This document shows, piece by piece, positions 54,901 to 64,000 of a stretch of 64,000 nt of DNA; position 1 is the first letter of the stretch, and each line of letters begins with the position of its first letter. The stretch is taken from assembly GCF_901709675.1 (NCBI RefSeq), contig NC_051094.1, positions 3,437,001 through 3,501,000 of the forward strand, in the 5' to 3' direction. The DNA comes from Syngnathus acus (Eukaryota > Chordata > Actinopteri > Syngnathiformes > Syngnathidae). The translations under genes and the position numbers were made by a program. The notes below the pieces were generated by a model that saw only the letters and a program-made list of their open reading frames with translations, was not told where the DNA came from and did not search any database.

Positions 54901-57900
54901 TAAGGTTCTCACTCAGCATCAACAAGTGCCTCCTGTTTGACTAATGAAGGAATCAAACCTGTCATATGGACATAGACCTGAGGGTTAGGGTTTCAAACGA
55001 GGGTTTCAAAACAGACAAAAAGATAGGATTATAGAGGGATTTATTAGAAGGATCAGGTTGGGTTCCAAATGAGCCTTTTATATTGGGGTTTAGGTCAGTG
55101 TTTAGGTTTTAAATTGTTTGAAGCGTGGGGTAGGGTTTCAAGTCAGGGTTTTAAGATAAGGTTTAGGTTTCAAAAAAGACAGGGAATACGATTTTCAACA
55201 ATGGTTACATTTTCAAATTAGCAAGTGTTTCAAGTAAGGGTACTTAACATTTTGGGTAAAGAGTGACCTTGGTTCAAAACAAGGGTAAGGCTTTATTAGG
55301 TTTTGAAATTTAGGTTTAAGGTTGCAAAATAGGGTTTAAGGCATGGGTTGAAGTTTGAGGCAAAATTTCTTTTAACCTTGTTGCCTTACCTTTGCCTTCC
55401 TTGCAGGAATACTACAACAGGGGCGACTATGTGATCCGAGAGGGCGAAGAGGGCAGCACCTTCTACATCATCGCTCAAGGAAAGGTACTGCTACTACTGC
55501 CTGCTTCTTGTAAACACCCTACCAGGATTAAAAGCTGATTTTCATCTCGCAGGTGAAGGTGACCCAGACTACAGAGGACCACAAGAGTCCTCAGGTCATA
55601 AACACGCTGCAAAAGGGCGACTACTTTGGAGAGAAGGCACTCATCAGGTAGCCGCTAGCTTCCACATAAGCTAATCGCCAACGCAAAGTGAAATATTGCT
55701 AATGCTAACGCCTGCTTTAGCGATGACGTCAGGTCCGCTAACATCGTTGCCGATGACGACGGATTGGAGTGCCTCCTCATGGATAGACAGTGAGTCAATT
55801 GCACCATGCCACACAACAAGTTCCGAGTTTAGGCTTTCAAATTGGGGTTCAGACATAAAGTCAGGATTGGAATTTGATTTTCAAATCAAGATCAGAGTTT
55901 AAAATGAAGGTTTGGAGCTAGAGTTAGGTTTCGAAAAGGGGATTTTGATGTTACAGGACCTTTAACCAGACGGTAGGAACCTTCGACGAGCTCCAGAAAT
56001 ATCTCCAGGGCTACGTGGCTACGCTAGACCGGGACGACATGAAGCGCCACGCCAGGTACGACACTCTCTCGCTTGCCGCTGTAAGCTCAGCAGGGTTGGC
56101 GTCCCCAGCAGGAAGTCGCTCTCACGGCACCCCAGTCAGACGCTGCCACCCGACGTGCTCCGCCTGAAGCAAATGGCCGCTACCTTCCCGCCGTCCAGAC
56201 CGCTCGACCACATGGACGTCGTCGCCACACTCGGCGTCGGCGGATTTGGCCGAGTAGAACTGGTACGCCCAGATGCAACAAGCTCTTTCATTCGCAAAGA
56301 AGTCATCCCTATTATTGTTGTCTCATGTACCAGCCAAACTGCCATAATTTGCTTTTCATGGGAGGGTGGGGGTGGGTTGGAAACACCTGTTGGGAAAAAC
56401 CTTTTGTTTTCCAAACTGGTCCTGACATGAAATGGTATTTCTTTCCATCAGGTGAAGGTGAAAGGCGAGGACGTGACGTTCGCGCTGAAGGTGATCAAGA
56501 AGAAGCATGTGGTGGACAACCGGCAGGAGGAGCACATCCACTCGGAGCGCCGCATCCTCGCCGAGGCCAGCTCGCCCTTTGTCGTCCGGTCAGGACCTCG
56601 TCTCGTATTTGCTCGTACAAATATTTGCACTGACAAGAATCAGGAGCCAGATGGTCACTGACTTGAACTCTGTCAAGAAATGACAATACGCTGGCGCCTT
56701 GTTCAATTTCCTGCCTGTTTATCCATTTATATACACAACAACATAAGACAAAGGATAATTGCGCTCCAAAACGGACCAGTGTTTCTCTATTGTAAAGTTA
56801 AATAAATACGAAAGGAGAAAGTCTTGTAAAAGGCTCAAATGTTCTGCGGTTCTTTGACGTTCACTCTGCGACTCCTCCGCTCCAGACTGTTCCGAACATT
56901 CCGAGACGACAAATACGTCTACATGCTGCTGGAGGCGTGTCTCGGAGGAGAAATCTGGAGTCTTCTGAGAGACAGGTAGGTCCAGACATGGTCTTTGTTT
57001 GCGCTTTGACCGAGCCGGTGCGCTCCGCCATCTTGCTCAGGGGCAGCTTCGACGAGCCCACCGCCAAGTTCTGCGTGGGCTGCGTGACCGAGGCCTTCGA
57101 GTACTTGCACCCCAAGGCGATCCTCTACCGAGATCTCAAGCCGGAGAACCTCATGCTGGACTCCGAGGGTTACGTCAAACTGGTGAGTGGACGACTTTAG
57201 CGCGTGTTGCCATTATTACAAATCTGCTTGACCAATGAGCGACTGACCATCACTGGTTAAGGAGACGAATTTGATCCAAGAGGAGACTGAGGGCAAAGCA
57301 CAGCCAAGTGCGGATCATGTCGTACATTCCAAGGAACAGGGCGATGATTCAAGCAATGAGTGATCAAATATAATTAAGGGGGGGTGGGGACTGAAAGCAA
57401 AGCTTGCGCAAGCCAAAATGTCCCGAACATGACTGGTTATTAAGAACCATCTACGGTGGTACCTATACTTACGAACTTTTCAAGATACGAACCGGAGCCT
57501 CGCAATTTTTTTACATCTACTTACGAACCAATTTTTCACTTTGAATTATTATTTGCTTTTACATTGATCCCTATGGGAAACATTATTTCTACTTGCAAAC
57601 GTTTCTACTTACAAACCCGATTGCTAACCAATTAAGTTCATACCTCGAGGTACCACTGTACCACTTTGAAACCCTAACCCCAGTGTGAAACCCTGCTTTG
57701 AAACCGTAGCCCTAGTTTTAAACCCTAGTTTGAATCTCTAAACCTATTTTGAAACACTAATCCTAGTTTTAAACCATAGTTTGAATCTCTAACCCGAGTT
57801 TGAAACCCTGGTCCTAGTTTGAAACCCTAGTTTGAAACCCTAACCCTAGTTTTAAACCCTATTTTTAAACCCTACTTTGAAACCCTAACCCTAGTTTTAA

Positions 57901-59862
57901 ACCCTACTTTGAAACTCTAACCCTAGTATAAAACCCTACTTTGAAACCCTAACCCTAGCTTTAAACCCTTCTTTGAAACCCTAACCCTAGTATGAAACCC
58001 TACTTTGAAACCCTAAACCTAGTTTTAAACTCTACTTTGAAACCCTAACCCCAGTATGAAAGTCTATTTTGAAACCCTAATCCTAGTATGAAACTCTAAA
58101 CCTAGTTTTAAACCCTACTTTGAAACACTAACTCTAGTTTTAAACTCTACTTTGAAACCCTAACCCTAGTATGAAACCCTACTTTGAAACCCTAACCTTA
58201 GTTTGAAACCCTTGTATAAAACCCTAACCTTTTTTTGAAACCCTACTTTGAAAACCTAACCGCAGTTTGAAACCCTGACCCAAGTTGAACATATTTAACT
58301 CAAATGAACATTTAACTCAAATGAACATTTATGGATCGATTCAGATTCGTTCACGTTTGAATCGCGATGCATCTAATAATCAGAACTCTGTGTAAATCAC
58401 CAGCGTTTTTTTTTTTTTTGTAACAGCAATTTGGCGCCCTCTCCAGCAGGTGGCGCCCCAGGTGAGTGCCTGGTTCGCCTTAGATGCTGAGAGCCGGCCC
58501 AAAGTGGCATTCAGCACTAAAGCACACAAGCTCACTAGCTGACTAATGAGTGACCGGTAACGGTTAACGTTGACGAGGCGTGACTGAAGGCAAAATAAAG
58601 CCAAGTGGAGAATCTGTGAAGCACATCACCAAATGATCACCTTTCATCTCCGTAGGTGGACTTTGGCTTTGCCAAGAAGATGCGTGGGGGTCAGAAAACA
58701 TGGACCTTCTGCGGGACCCCCGAGTACGTGGCCCCGGAGATCATCCTCAACAAGGGCCACAATCTCAGTGTGGATTTTTGGTCCCTGGGCATCCTGGTGT
58801 TTGAGCTCCTGACTGGCAGGTGTGCCTTTCAAAACATTCTGCTCAACAAACCAACAGACAAACAAACACTACTTCCTGCTTGGGGCAAGCAGCCCCCCAT
58901 TCACAGGAAGCGACCAGATGGCCACCTACACCAACATCTTGAAGGGCGTCGACAAGATGGACTTCCCCAAGAAGATTGCTAAGAGGCCTGAGGACCTCAT
59001 ACGCAAGCTCTGCAGGTTCCTCAAGCACCAACACGCACGGCACACACACACACACAACCCTGTAAACCGCTTGTCCTTCTGGTTGGTCTTCCTCAGGGTG
59101 AACCCAGCTGAGCGGCTTGGAAACATGAAAGGCGGCATCGGCGACATTAACAAGCACAGGTCACGTGCATTGTTTGTTTTTTCTTTGTTTGTTCTTATCA
59201 CATTTTGTTTGAGGAAAAAAAAATCATTATCTTTTGGAACCGTTTTTTTTTCCTTCTAGAAAAAAGTATCACATGTATTTTTAGGAGATCGTGTAATTAA
59301 AAAGATTGTGGAACTACAAGAAATTTTGCCAAGTAAAAGGTAAACTAGCATATATTTTGACGTGATGAAAAAACAGCTCGCAGTATATTAGGAGATGAGT
59401 TTTTATTTTATTAGATGTTCGTATCGCAAACTGAAAGTAAGATTGTGTGCAGGTGGTTCAATGGGTTCGACTGGGCGGGACTAAAGGCTCAGACCCTGCC
59501 GTCGCCCCTCAAGAGACACGTAAGTCCGCCATCAACACTTTGCAAAGTACTCAAGACAAAGAACTGGCTGGACTGGCTGCTTTTGGCACAAGTTCCGATT
59601 CACAAGGGGGGAGACTTGCCAACAACTCCGAATAGCGGTTGGTGCGAGCGAGCACAAACGTTCTAGAACATCAGAACTTGATTTGAGACTAGCTAAAGAT
59701 AAGCAAGCGCGTCAATGGACAATAGCTGACCTTGTTTTGACCTTGCTTGTTTTTGTCGTCTTTCAGGTGTCAGGTCCTCTGGACCACAGCTACTTTGACG
59801 TTTATCCCCCCGATGACAAAATCCCTCCTGACGAGCTCTCGGGATGGGACGCCGATTTCTGA
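51989..59862 (+). CDS. prkg2: cGMP-dependent protein kinase 2 (PKG II)
   Basis: Membrane-anchored serine/threonine kinase activated by cGMP (in mammals: intestinal ion transport, growth-plate cartilage). Exons: 51989-52386, 53118-53284, 53557-53670, 53961-54066, 54836-54899, 55407-55484, 55553-55647, 55721-55789, 55957-56055, 56112-56262, 56452-56588, 56886-56975, 57041-57182, 58656-58819, 58893-59015, 59097-59159, 59453-59519, 59767-59862; 740 aa (human 762). MGNGS start gives the myristoylation glycine; a leucine-zipper coiled coil spans about 20-75; the autoinhibitory [11 protein letters not shown] is near residue 105. cNMP sites A and [17 protein letters not shown] and [16 protein letters not shown]. 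Kinase: [30 protein letters not shown] (58659-58667), [10 protein letters not shown]-tail [10 protein letters not shown]. Exons 10 and 15 have NAGNAG acceptors (alternative starts 56109 and 58890). Intron 12 is 65 nt. Confidence 0.97.
52420..53410 (+). repeat. degenerate TTGTTCCTGA minisatellite across prkg2 introns 1 and 2
   Basis: The words CTTGTTCCTGA, TTCTTGTTCCTGCGAGGGA and GTTGTTCCTGACAAG recur every 30-70 bp in intron 1 (52387-53117), and again after exon 2 (53295-53380). The units are strongly diverged. Confidence 0.55.
54236..54800 (+). repeat. three dispersed copies of a TTYACACTGCAGCC unit
   Basis: In prkg2 intron 4, near 54236, 54369 and 54766, each with TT(A/C)ACACTG...GCCA(A/G)ATCTGGA. 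The third copy is just upstream of the exon 5 acceptor. Confidence 0.6.
54480..55380 (+). repeat. AGGGTTTCAAA minisatellite, G-rich on the coding strand (prkg2 introns 4-5)
   Basis: Irregular units such as TTAGGGTTTCAAACGAGGGTTTC and GGGTTTCAAGTCAGGGTTTTAAG occupy the ends of intron 4 (54067-54835) and most of intron 5 (54900-55406) on both sides of the 64-nt exon 5. A weaker patch lies in intron 8 (55815-55940). Confidence 0.7.
57454..57658. mobile_element. Tc1/mariner-type MITE (TA target site)
   Basis: 205-bp element in prkg2 intron 13. Left end CGGTGGTACCT and inverted right end CAGTGGTACCTCGAGG; flanked on both sides by TA (57452-57453 and 57659-57660). The interior has ACTTACGAAC and TACTTACAAACC words arranged symmetrically. 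It resembles a known abundant fish MITE beginning CAGTGGTACCTCG. No coding capacity. Confidence 0.7.
57661..58290 (+). repeat. telomere-like CCCTAACCCTAG minisatellite, C-rich on the coding strand (prkg2 intron 13)
   Basis: About 20 copies of a ~32-bp double unit, ACTTTGAAACCCTAACCCTA followed by GTTTTAAACCCT. This is the reverse complement of the repeat in introns 4-5. It starts immediately after the MITE at 57454-57658. Confidence 0.85.
58443..58457 (+). promoter_or_regulatory. CTCF-like core motif in prkg2 intron 13
   Basis: CCAGCAGGTGGCGCC fits the CTCF core consensus. Binding is inferred only. Confidence 0.4.
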
Positions 59863-60030
59863 GCTCCGACCATCATCGTCTTGACCGTTCCAAAAGTTCC
59901 ATCTGGCCATAAGAAAAACAAGAACATCATCATTTGAGATGTGGTGACTTTGTGGAAGTACAGCGTGTGCCTCACGTTAGTTAGCTTAGCCTCTTTTGGT
60001 TCCCCGACCGTCAGAATGGATTGTTTTGTA

Positions 60031-60036
60031 AATAAA
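60031..60036 (+). promoter_or_regulatory. prkg2: poly(A) signal of prkg2
   Basis: AATAAA in TTGTAAATAAAGACTGCTGG, 169 bp after the stop codon. Confidence 0.75.
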
Positions 60037-60199
60037 GACTGCTGGACACTTGGATAAAAGTTTTCATGGGATTGCATCAGGCAAATGGAATGGGAAAAAA
60101 TGTCATAAAATACGATGTGTGCTCTTGAAAAATTCTTGAACAAAGAAAATGGGTCTTCATGAAAGAAAAAAAATAAAATGAAAAATATTTACAGAAAAA

Positions 60200-60500
60200 A
60201 AAGATTTGAAATTAAAACCGAGAGCAGGTGGAGCAGGGCAACCAAATGCAGCTTGGACCAGGGTTTATTCAGCAAAACAAACGGACAGCCCTGGCAAACT
60301 GACATAACAAAACAACAAGAGGACTAACCGACAGGGACGTGCAACAAAGGACGCGAAGACATTAATGATCTGACGGGGAGTGAGGGGCAGACAGGACTTA
60401 AATACACGACAGGTAACGAGAGGCAAGTGAGAATGATCACACTAATCATGGGCACACAGCAGGGGAGGGGCAAGCACACAGACAGAAACCATGACAGACA
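60200..60500. mobile_element. interspersed repeat, class undetermined
   Basis: Words such as GGACCAGGGTTTATTCAGCA, GAGGGGCAAGCACACAGACA and AACCATGACAGACAC belong to a repeat seen widely in fish genomes, in my recollection. The ends were not resolved and no terminal repeats were found. Confidence 0.4.
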
Positions 60501-61430
60501 CATAGTGAAACGGCTGGGGACTTTTGCTTTATTTTCAGAAATGATTGCAGTTTTTGCAGAATAATCAGGCTTTGCTTCTCACAATGAAAACAGCTTTTCT
60601 TTTTTTCTACACCCATGTTTTTTAATAAGACAAAAACAGAAAACAAGCAAATCTTTTTTTTTTTTCAAACCAATTTAAGTTTTTGAGGACTTTTGTTTTT
60701 GGACATTTTTCCCTATTAGCATACACACATCGGACGATTTGCGAGTGTGGACTTCTGCAAACTTTTATTCATTTCTATGAATGCTTGGCGAGTTGGCAGC
60801 GCTGCTCGTGTCGGGGGGTCAAAGGTCAAATGTCCATCACTTATTAAAGCCCGCATACCTCCTTCCAAGGCCACGCCCCCTCAGCCAGATAGACAAAAAT
60901 AAATAGCTTCAAGATATTTCCATATACAAATATACGTTAGCGAGCTTATTGTACAAGCGTTTTCTAACATTTCCACAAGTGAAAACAAAAAGACCACAGT
61001 GTGGCATGCAATGCGAACAAAAAGTACAAAATATAAAAGTTACCAAAAAAAAAAAAACATTTGACACAAAATTAATATCTCTGACATATCAAAACGATTT
61101 GAAATATATTCATATATTTTGAAGAGTAAATTCCACAATCTTAGCTTTCCATTACAAACGGATTCCCAAGATTAAAAAACTCAAAGGCACTTGCCAACAG
61201 ACAGTCAGCACAGCAAAATGTACAAGGGAACGCGCGTACGAGAAGTCTGCATAAATAGTTTATTTGATGTTGAGCTTTCAATACAACCTGAGGATGTCTT
61301 CATTTGCTAAAGAAAGTGGGGGTGCGCCAGCTGAGGATGTTGAAGAGGGTGCATGGCTTCAAAGCTGTTTGCTTTGGTTTGGTTCATTGGCTAAATGGCT
61401 TTTTATTTGATTGATTTATTCATTACCCAT

Positions 61431-61515
61431 CCATCCATTCATGTTTTTTGGGAACATGCATGCAACCCTCTGGACTGTGAAGCGGACGTGCTAACCAGTG
61501 CGACACCGTGGTGTC
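61431..61515. mobile_element. fish SINE/LINE-type fragment
   Basis: CCATCCATCCATT followed by GCATGCAACCCT and ACTGTGAAGCGGACGTGCTAACCAGTG...CACCGTG is a truncated copy of a common teleost interspersed repeat. Confidence 0.5.
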
Positions 61516-62189
61516 TATTTATTCATTTGTGATTCATTTATTTATTTATCAGGGAGGGGGAGTGGTGATGGCTTATGGCATTGCATGAAATCAAAAGATG
61601 GATTTAAAAAAGTGAGAAGATGAGGAATTTAGCAATCCAAGAGATGATACAATAAATCTGAACAACCGAGACAAAGGTGGTATGCACCTCCCTGGGGTTG
61701 TGCATGAAGGTTTTTAGTCATTTTGACATCCACATGATCATATTTGTGTGATGAAACGGGATTTCTTTAAAAAAAAAAAAGAAATTTGAGAGCCCCCTTG
61801 AAAAACTAAGACAACCCCCTTCTACAATAAAGATATACAATGATAGGGAAATACGGTCTTAGGTGAGGTCAACTTTTGCATGCCCCGGAGTGTGTTTTTA
61901 AAGGTCATTTGGATTCTTTTCTCACGCAGCCTTGCTTTGTCTGGAAGGGGTACATCAACTTTGCCGTGGATGCGGAATGGGGGGGGGGTGGCTTCTAAAG
62001 TTCAGGATGTGAAGAGGTGCGACCCAACAGAGGGATTTAGCCTTCAGTGTTCCTTCTTCACCCTGACCCTCACCGCAATGCACCCCGCTTCCAATGCCCA
62101 GTTAGTCCGGTTCATTGTCAGGGTTAAGGAAAAAAAACAGGAGATGACTTGTTTCCATGGTGACAGAGGGCAAAAGTGTGCCAAGGGAG

Positions 62190-64000
62190 CTATCGGCATG
62201 CGCACGAATCCACCGTCATGTTAGGGTACACTTTGAGCACCACGTTCCTGTCCTCATCAAAGAAGAGAATGCTGAGGGGGGACATCTTTTCGGGGACACA
62301 GCACGGCTCGGGAATGCCGGGCACCACACCCACCGCCCGTACGATGCTCTGGATGGTGGCGTGGTTGGAAGGTTTCAGCGCCTGCAAGCACAACGCACGT
62401 CGCGAGAAATACGTTAGTGACGAGGCATTTCGCACACATTTTGTTTAAGAGCATTGGAACCTCCTTGATTTCACGATAAGACATCAGAAATGATGAAAGG
62501 GTGAGCGCAGGGTAGAAGTAGTGCGCCAAATCGATTGCGTTTAAACATTCAACCTTTGACGTGTTTTTGCCTGCCAGCGTTCCCGCTATTCCACTCAAGG
62601 TTGTGGAATGCTGCCAGTGGATTTCTGCGTCTTTTCCCACCGACGGAGGCGCTTTGAAAGGGGGGGTGTCCACTCTTTAAAACAGCAACCCCTGCAGGCG
62701 AGGAGGAGCGCGGATGCCACAGGCCGCTCCTGGAAACAATTAGGCCGCACTACAAAGGCCGGGACCACTGAGAGGGAGTGAATTAAGTGGTGCGCATTCC
62801 GGCCACGTTTCGAATGTTTGCTGTCTTATCAGATGGGAAGCACCTTTGTGTTTATGCACATCTCTTAAATGGAAATATGACATGATGCCTTGGAGGAGCT
62901 TTTGGTTGCTGATGGCATCTTTGCCGTTTGCATAATGATAAGAGTGGCTGTTAGCATGAAGCTATATGTAGTGGATCTGTGGAAGCATTGACTAATGTTT
63001 TGAACTGAGATCCCGACCGCTCAATAGTGATGGAAAACGACCCAACACAGCAGCACAAGTACCTTTTTTTTTCAGCACATGTCCAAAATCGGAATATTTC
63101 TAATCAAACGTGGGACATTAGTAGTGCTAACACCTAGCATGGTGACATGAGGTAAAGGTGGTTAGTCGTTGCAACTCTAACCTACCAACCACTTTGTGCT
63201 AATTTAACTATTGTGCTAATTTAGCCAATCCAGAAACCAGCAGACCAACCTCTTCATCTACCAGGCCAACCACCTACAACATCCACTTAGCCACTTTTGT
63301 GACATCACTAATGCTACTATGTAGCCACCAGGCATGGGGCACCAGACCCCAACAGTTATTACGAGTTGGCCTACCCACTTGAGGACCTACCGACCCAAAT
63401 AGAAAGCTAACATAAGCTAGCCACTTGGGACAGCACTAACATTTACTTCTGTGGTGACGCAGAATACTCATTAAAGCCACCGCAAGGCGAGTGTTGCTTA
63501 GCCTTGCAGCTAGTTGCTAGGCACACGACGCGAACTATTTCTCTGTGCTAGTCCAGTTGCGTCTAAACCAGCCGCATTGCTCGGTGCGAGGCGGGTCGCA
63601 GAAATCGCATCTCGGATTGTCAAGTAAATCCGAAACTGGAGAGCGGCGTCACCGGCGGAGTCAAGAAAGCTTGGCCCCATCGAGATGTACCAGCATGGGT
63701 ATGGGGCGCGAGCAACACCCTCAGCATCACAAGGAGTGGTAGAGACCAATCTAACAAACACGACGAGCGACCCTGAGATCCACTTAGTTCCCTACCGTAT
63801 CTTTTAGACCTCGCGAGACATCTACTGACTGACAAGTGTCATCCGAGAAGTTGACAAATGCTTTACATTGATGACCGATTGAGACACGAGAAGGCAAGGT
63901 CAAGCCAGACAGGTCCCAACGAGAGAGACCAGCAGAAAGTCGCACCTTGGGCATGGGGAACTGGCACGATCCCGCGCAGTAGTAGGCATCAAAAGACTTT
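62190..64000 (-). CDS. bmp3: bone morphogenetic protein 3, C-terminal part
   Basis: Secreted TGF-beta superfamily ligand; in the known family an atypical BMP that antagonises osteogenic BMP signalling. Two exons are visible: 63946-64000 (continues beyond the right edge; encodes [18 protein letters not shown]) and 62190-62381 (begins [18 protein letters not shown], then [18 protein letters not shown], ends [13 protein letters not shown] stop). The join [12 protein letters not shown] is in phase and matches human BMP3 nearly exactly. The cystine-knot cysteines in this part (YYC, GSC, CC, CAC) are all present, including the CC pair whose second Cys makes the dimer bond. Intron 62382-63945 has no recognised feature beyond GTTGCTAGGCA-type words near 63510. 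Transcription converges on prkg2. Confidence 0.96.

Larger units (their letters stand above)
59863..62189. other. intergenic region between prkg2 and bmp3 (convergent 3' ends)
   Basis: Contains the prkg2 3' UTR with its poly(A) signal, a fish repeat at about 60200-60500, a second repeat fragment at 61431-61515, and the bmp3 3' UTR of unknown length. Several TTTATT words (inverse AATAAA) at 61400-61550 could end bmp3 transcripts. No coding homology seen. Confidence 0.7.

Noticed and set aside
57661-58290. Regularly spaced repeats considered as a CRISPR array
   Set aside because: Tandem minisatellite without unique spacers, in an intron of a eukaryotic gene.
57661-58290. CCCTAA-rich array considered as a chromosome end or telomere fusion
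   Set aside because: Units are 32-bp variants with TTTGAAA interspersed, not pure TTAGGG hexamers, and intact gene exons lie on both sides.

Overview
This is a teleost fish nuclear genome window with six recognisable vertebrate protein-coding genes. Every gene was assembled exon by exon: I checked splice sites, reading phase across each junction, and agreement with known vertebrate proteins recalled from memory. Compact introns (several of 65-80 nt), long GT/AC microsatellites, degenerate intronic minisatellites rich in GCTAAC-type words, and typical fish SINE and MITE pieces all fit a teleost, probably a percomorph. The species is not determinable from the sequence alone.

Layout. (1) 22-18672, + strand: the 3' two thirds of wdfy3 (ALFY), 48 in-phase coding exons covering part of the helical body, PH-BEACH, BEACH, WD40, the LC3/GABARAP-interacting motif and FYVE. 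The 5' end lies outside. (2) 21687-29928, +: complete cds1-type CDP-diacylglycerol synthase, 13 coding exons, 456 aa. (3) 34053-37145, -: complete tmem175, a lysosomal/endosomal potassium and proton channel, 10 exons, 524 aa. (4) 43708-49435, +: complete rasgef1b, 13 coding exons, 468 aa. (5) 51989-59862, +: complete prkg2 (cGMP-dependent protein kinase II), 18 coding exons, 740 aa. (6) 62190-64000, -: the last two coding exons of bmp3, running off the right edge.

The genes are not an operon and share no single pathway, but several act in endomembranes: WDFY3 is a PI3P-binding autophagy scaffold, CDS1 feeds phosphoinositide resynthesis in the ER, TMEM175 sets lysosomal potential and pH, and RASGEF1B signals from endosomes. 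The block rasgef1b-prkg2-bmp3 has the order and relative orientation I recall for human 4q21, and wdfy3/cds1 are also human 4q21 neighbours. tmem175 between them is a rearrangement relative to human (4p16).

Between and inside the genes are several likely DNA-transposon relics with terminal inverted repeats (25462-25844, 33007-33180, 50357-51154, 57454-57658), SINE-type tails, microsatellites and degenerate minisatellites. I found no convincing undescribed multi-gene system. The most notable non-genic signals are: a telomere-like minisatellite lying in opposite orientations in different prkg2 introns and flanking exons 5-13; a hAT-like element directly upstream of prkg2; a GC-AG intron in wdfy3; a GT-repeat serving as the whole 3' splice tract of one cds1 exon; a 66-nt in-frame intron in tmem175; and paired X-box-like sites in a rasgef1b intron.
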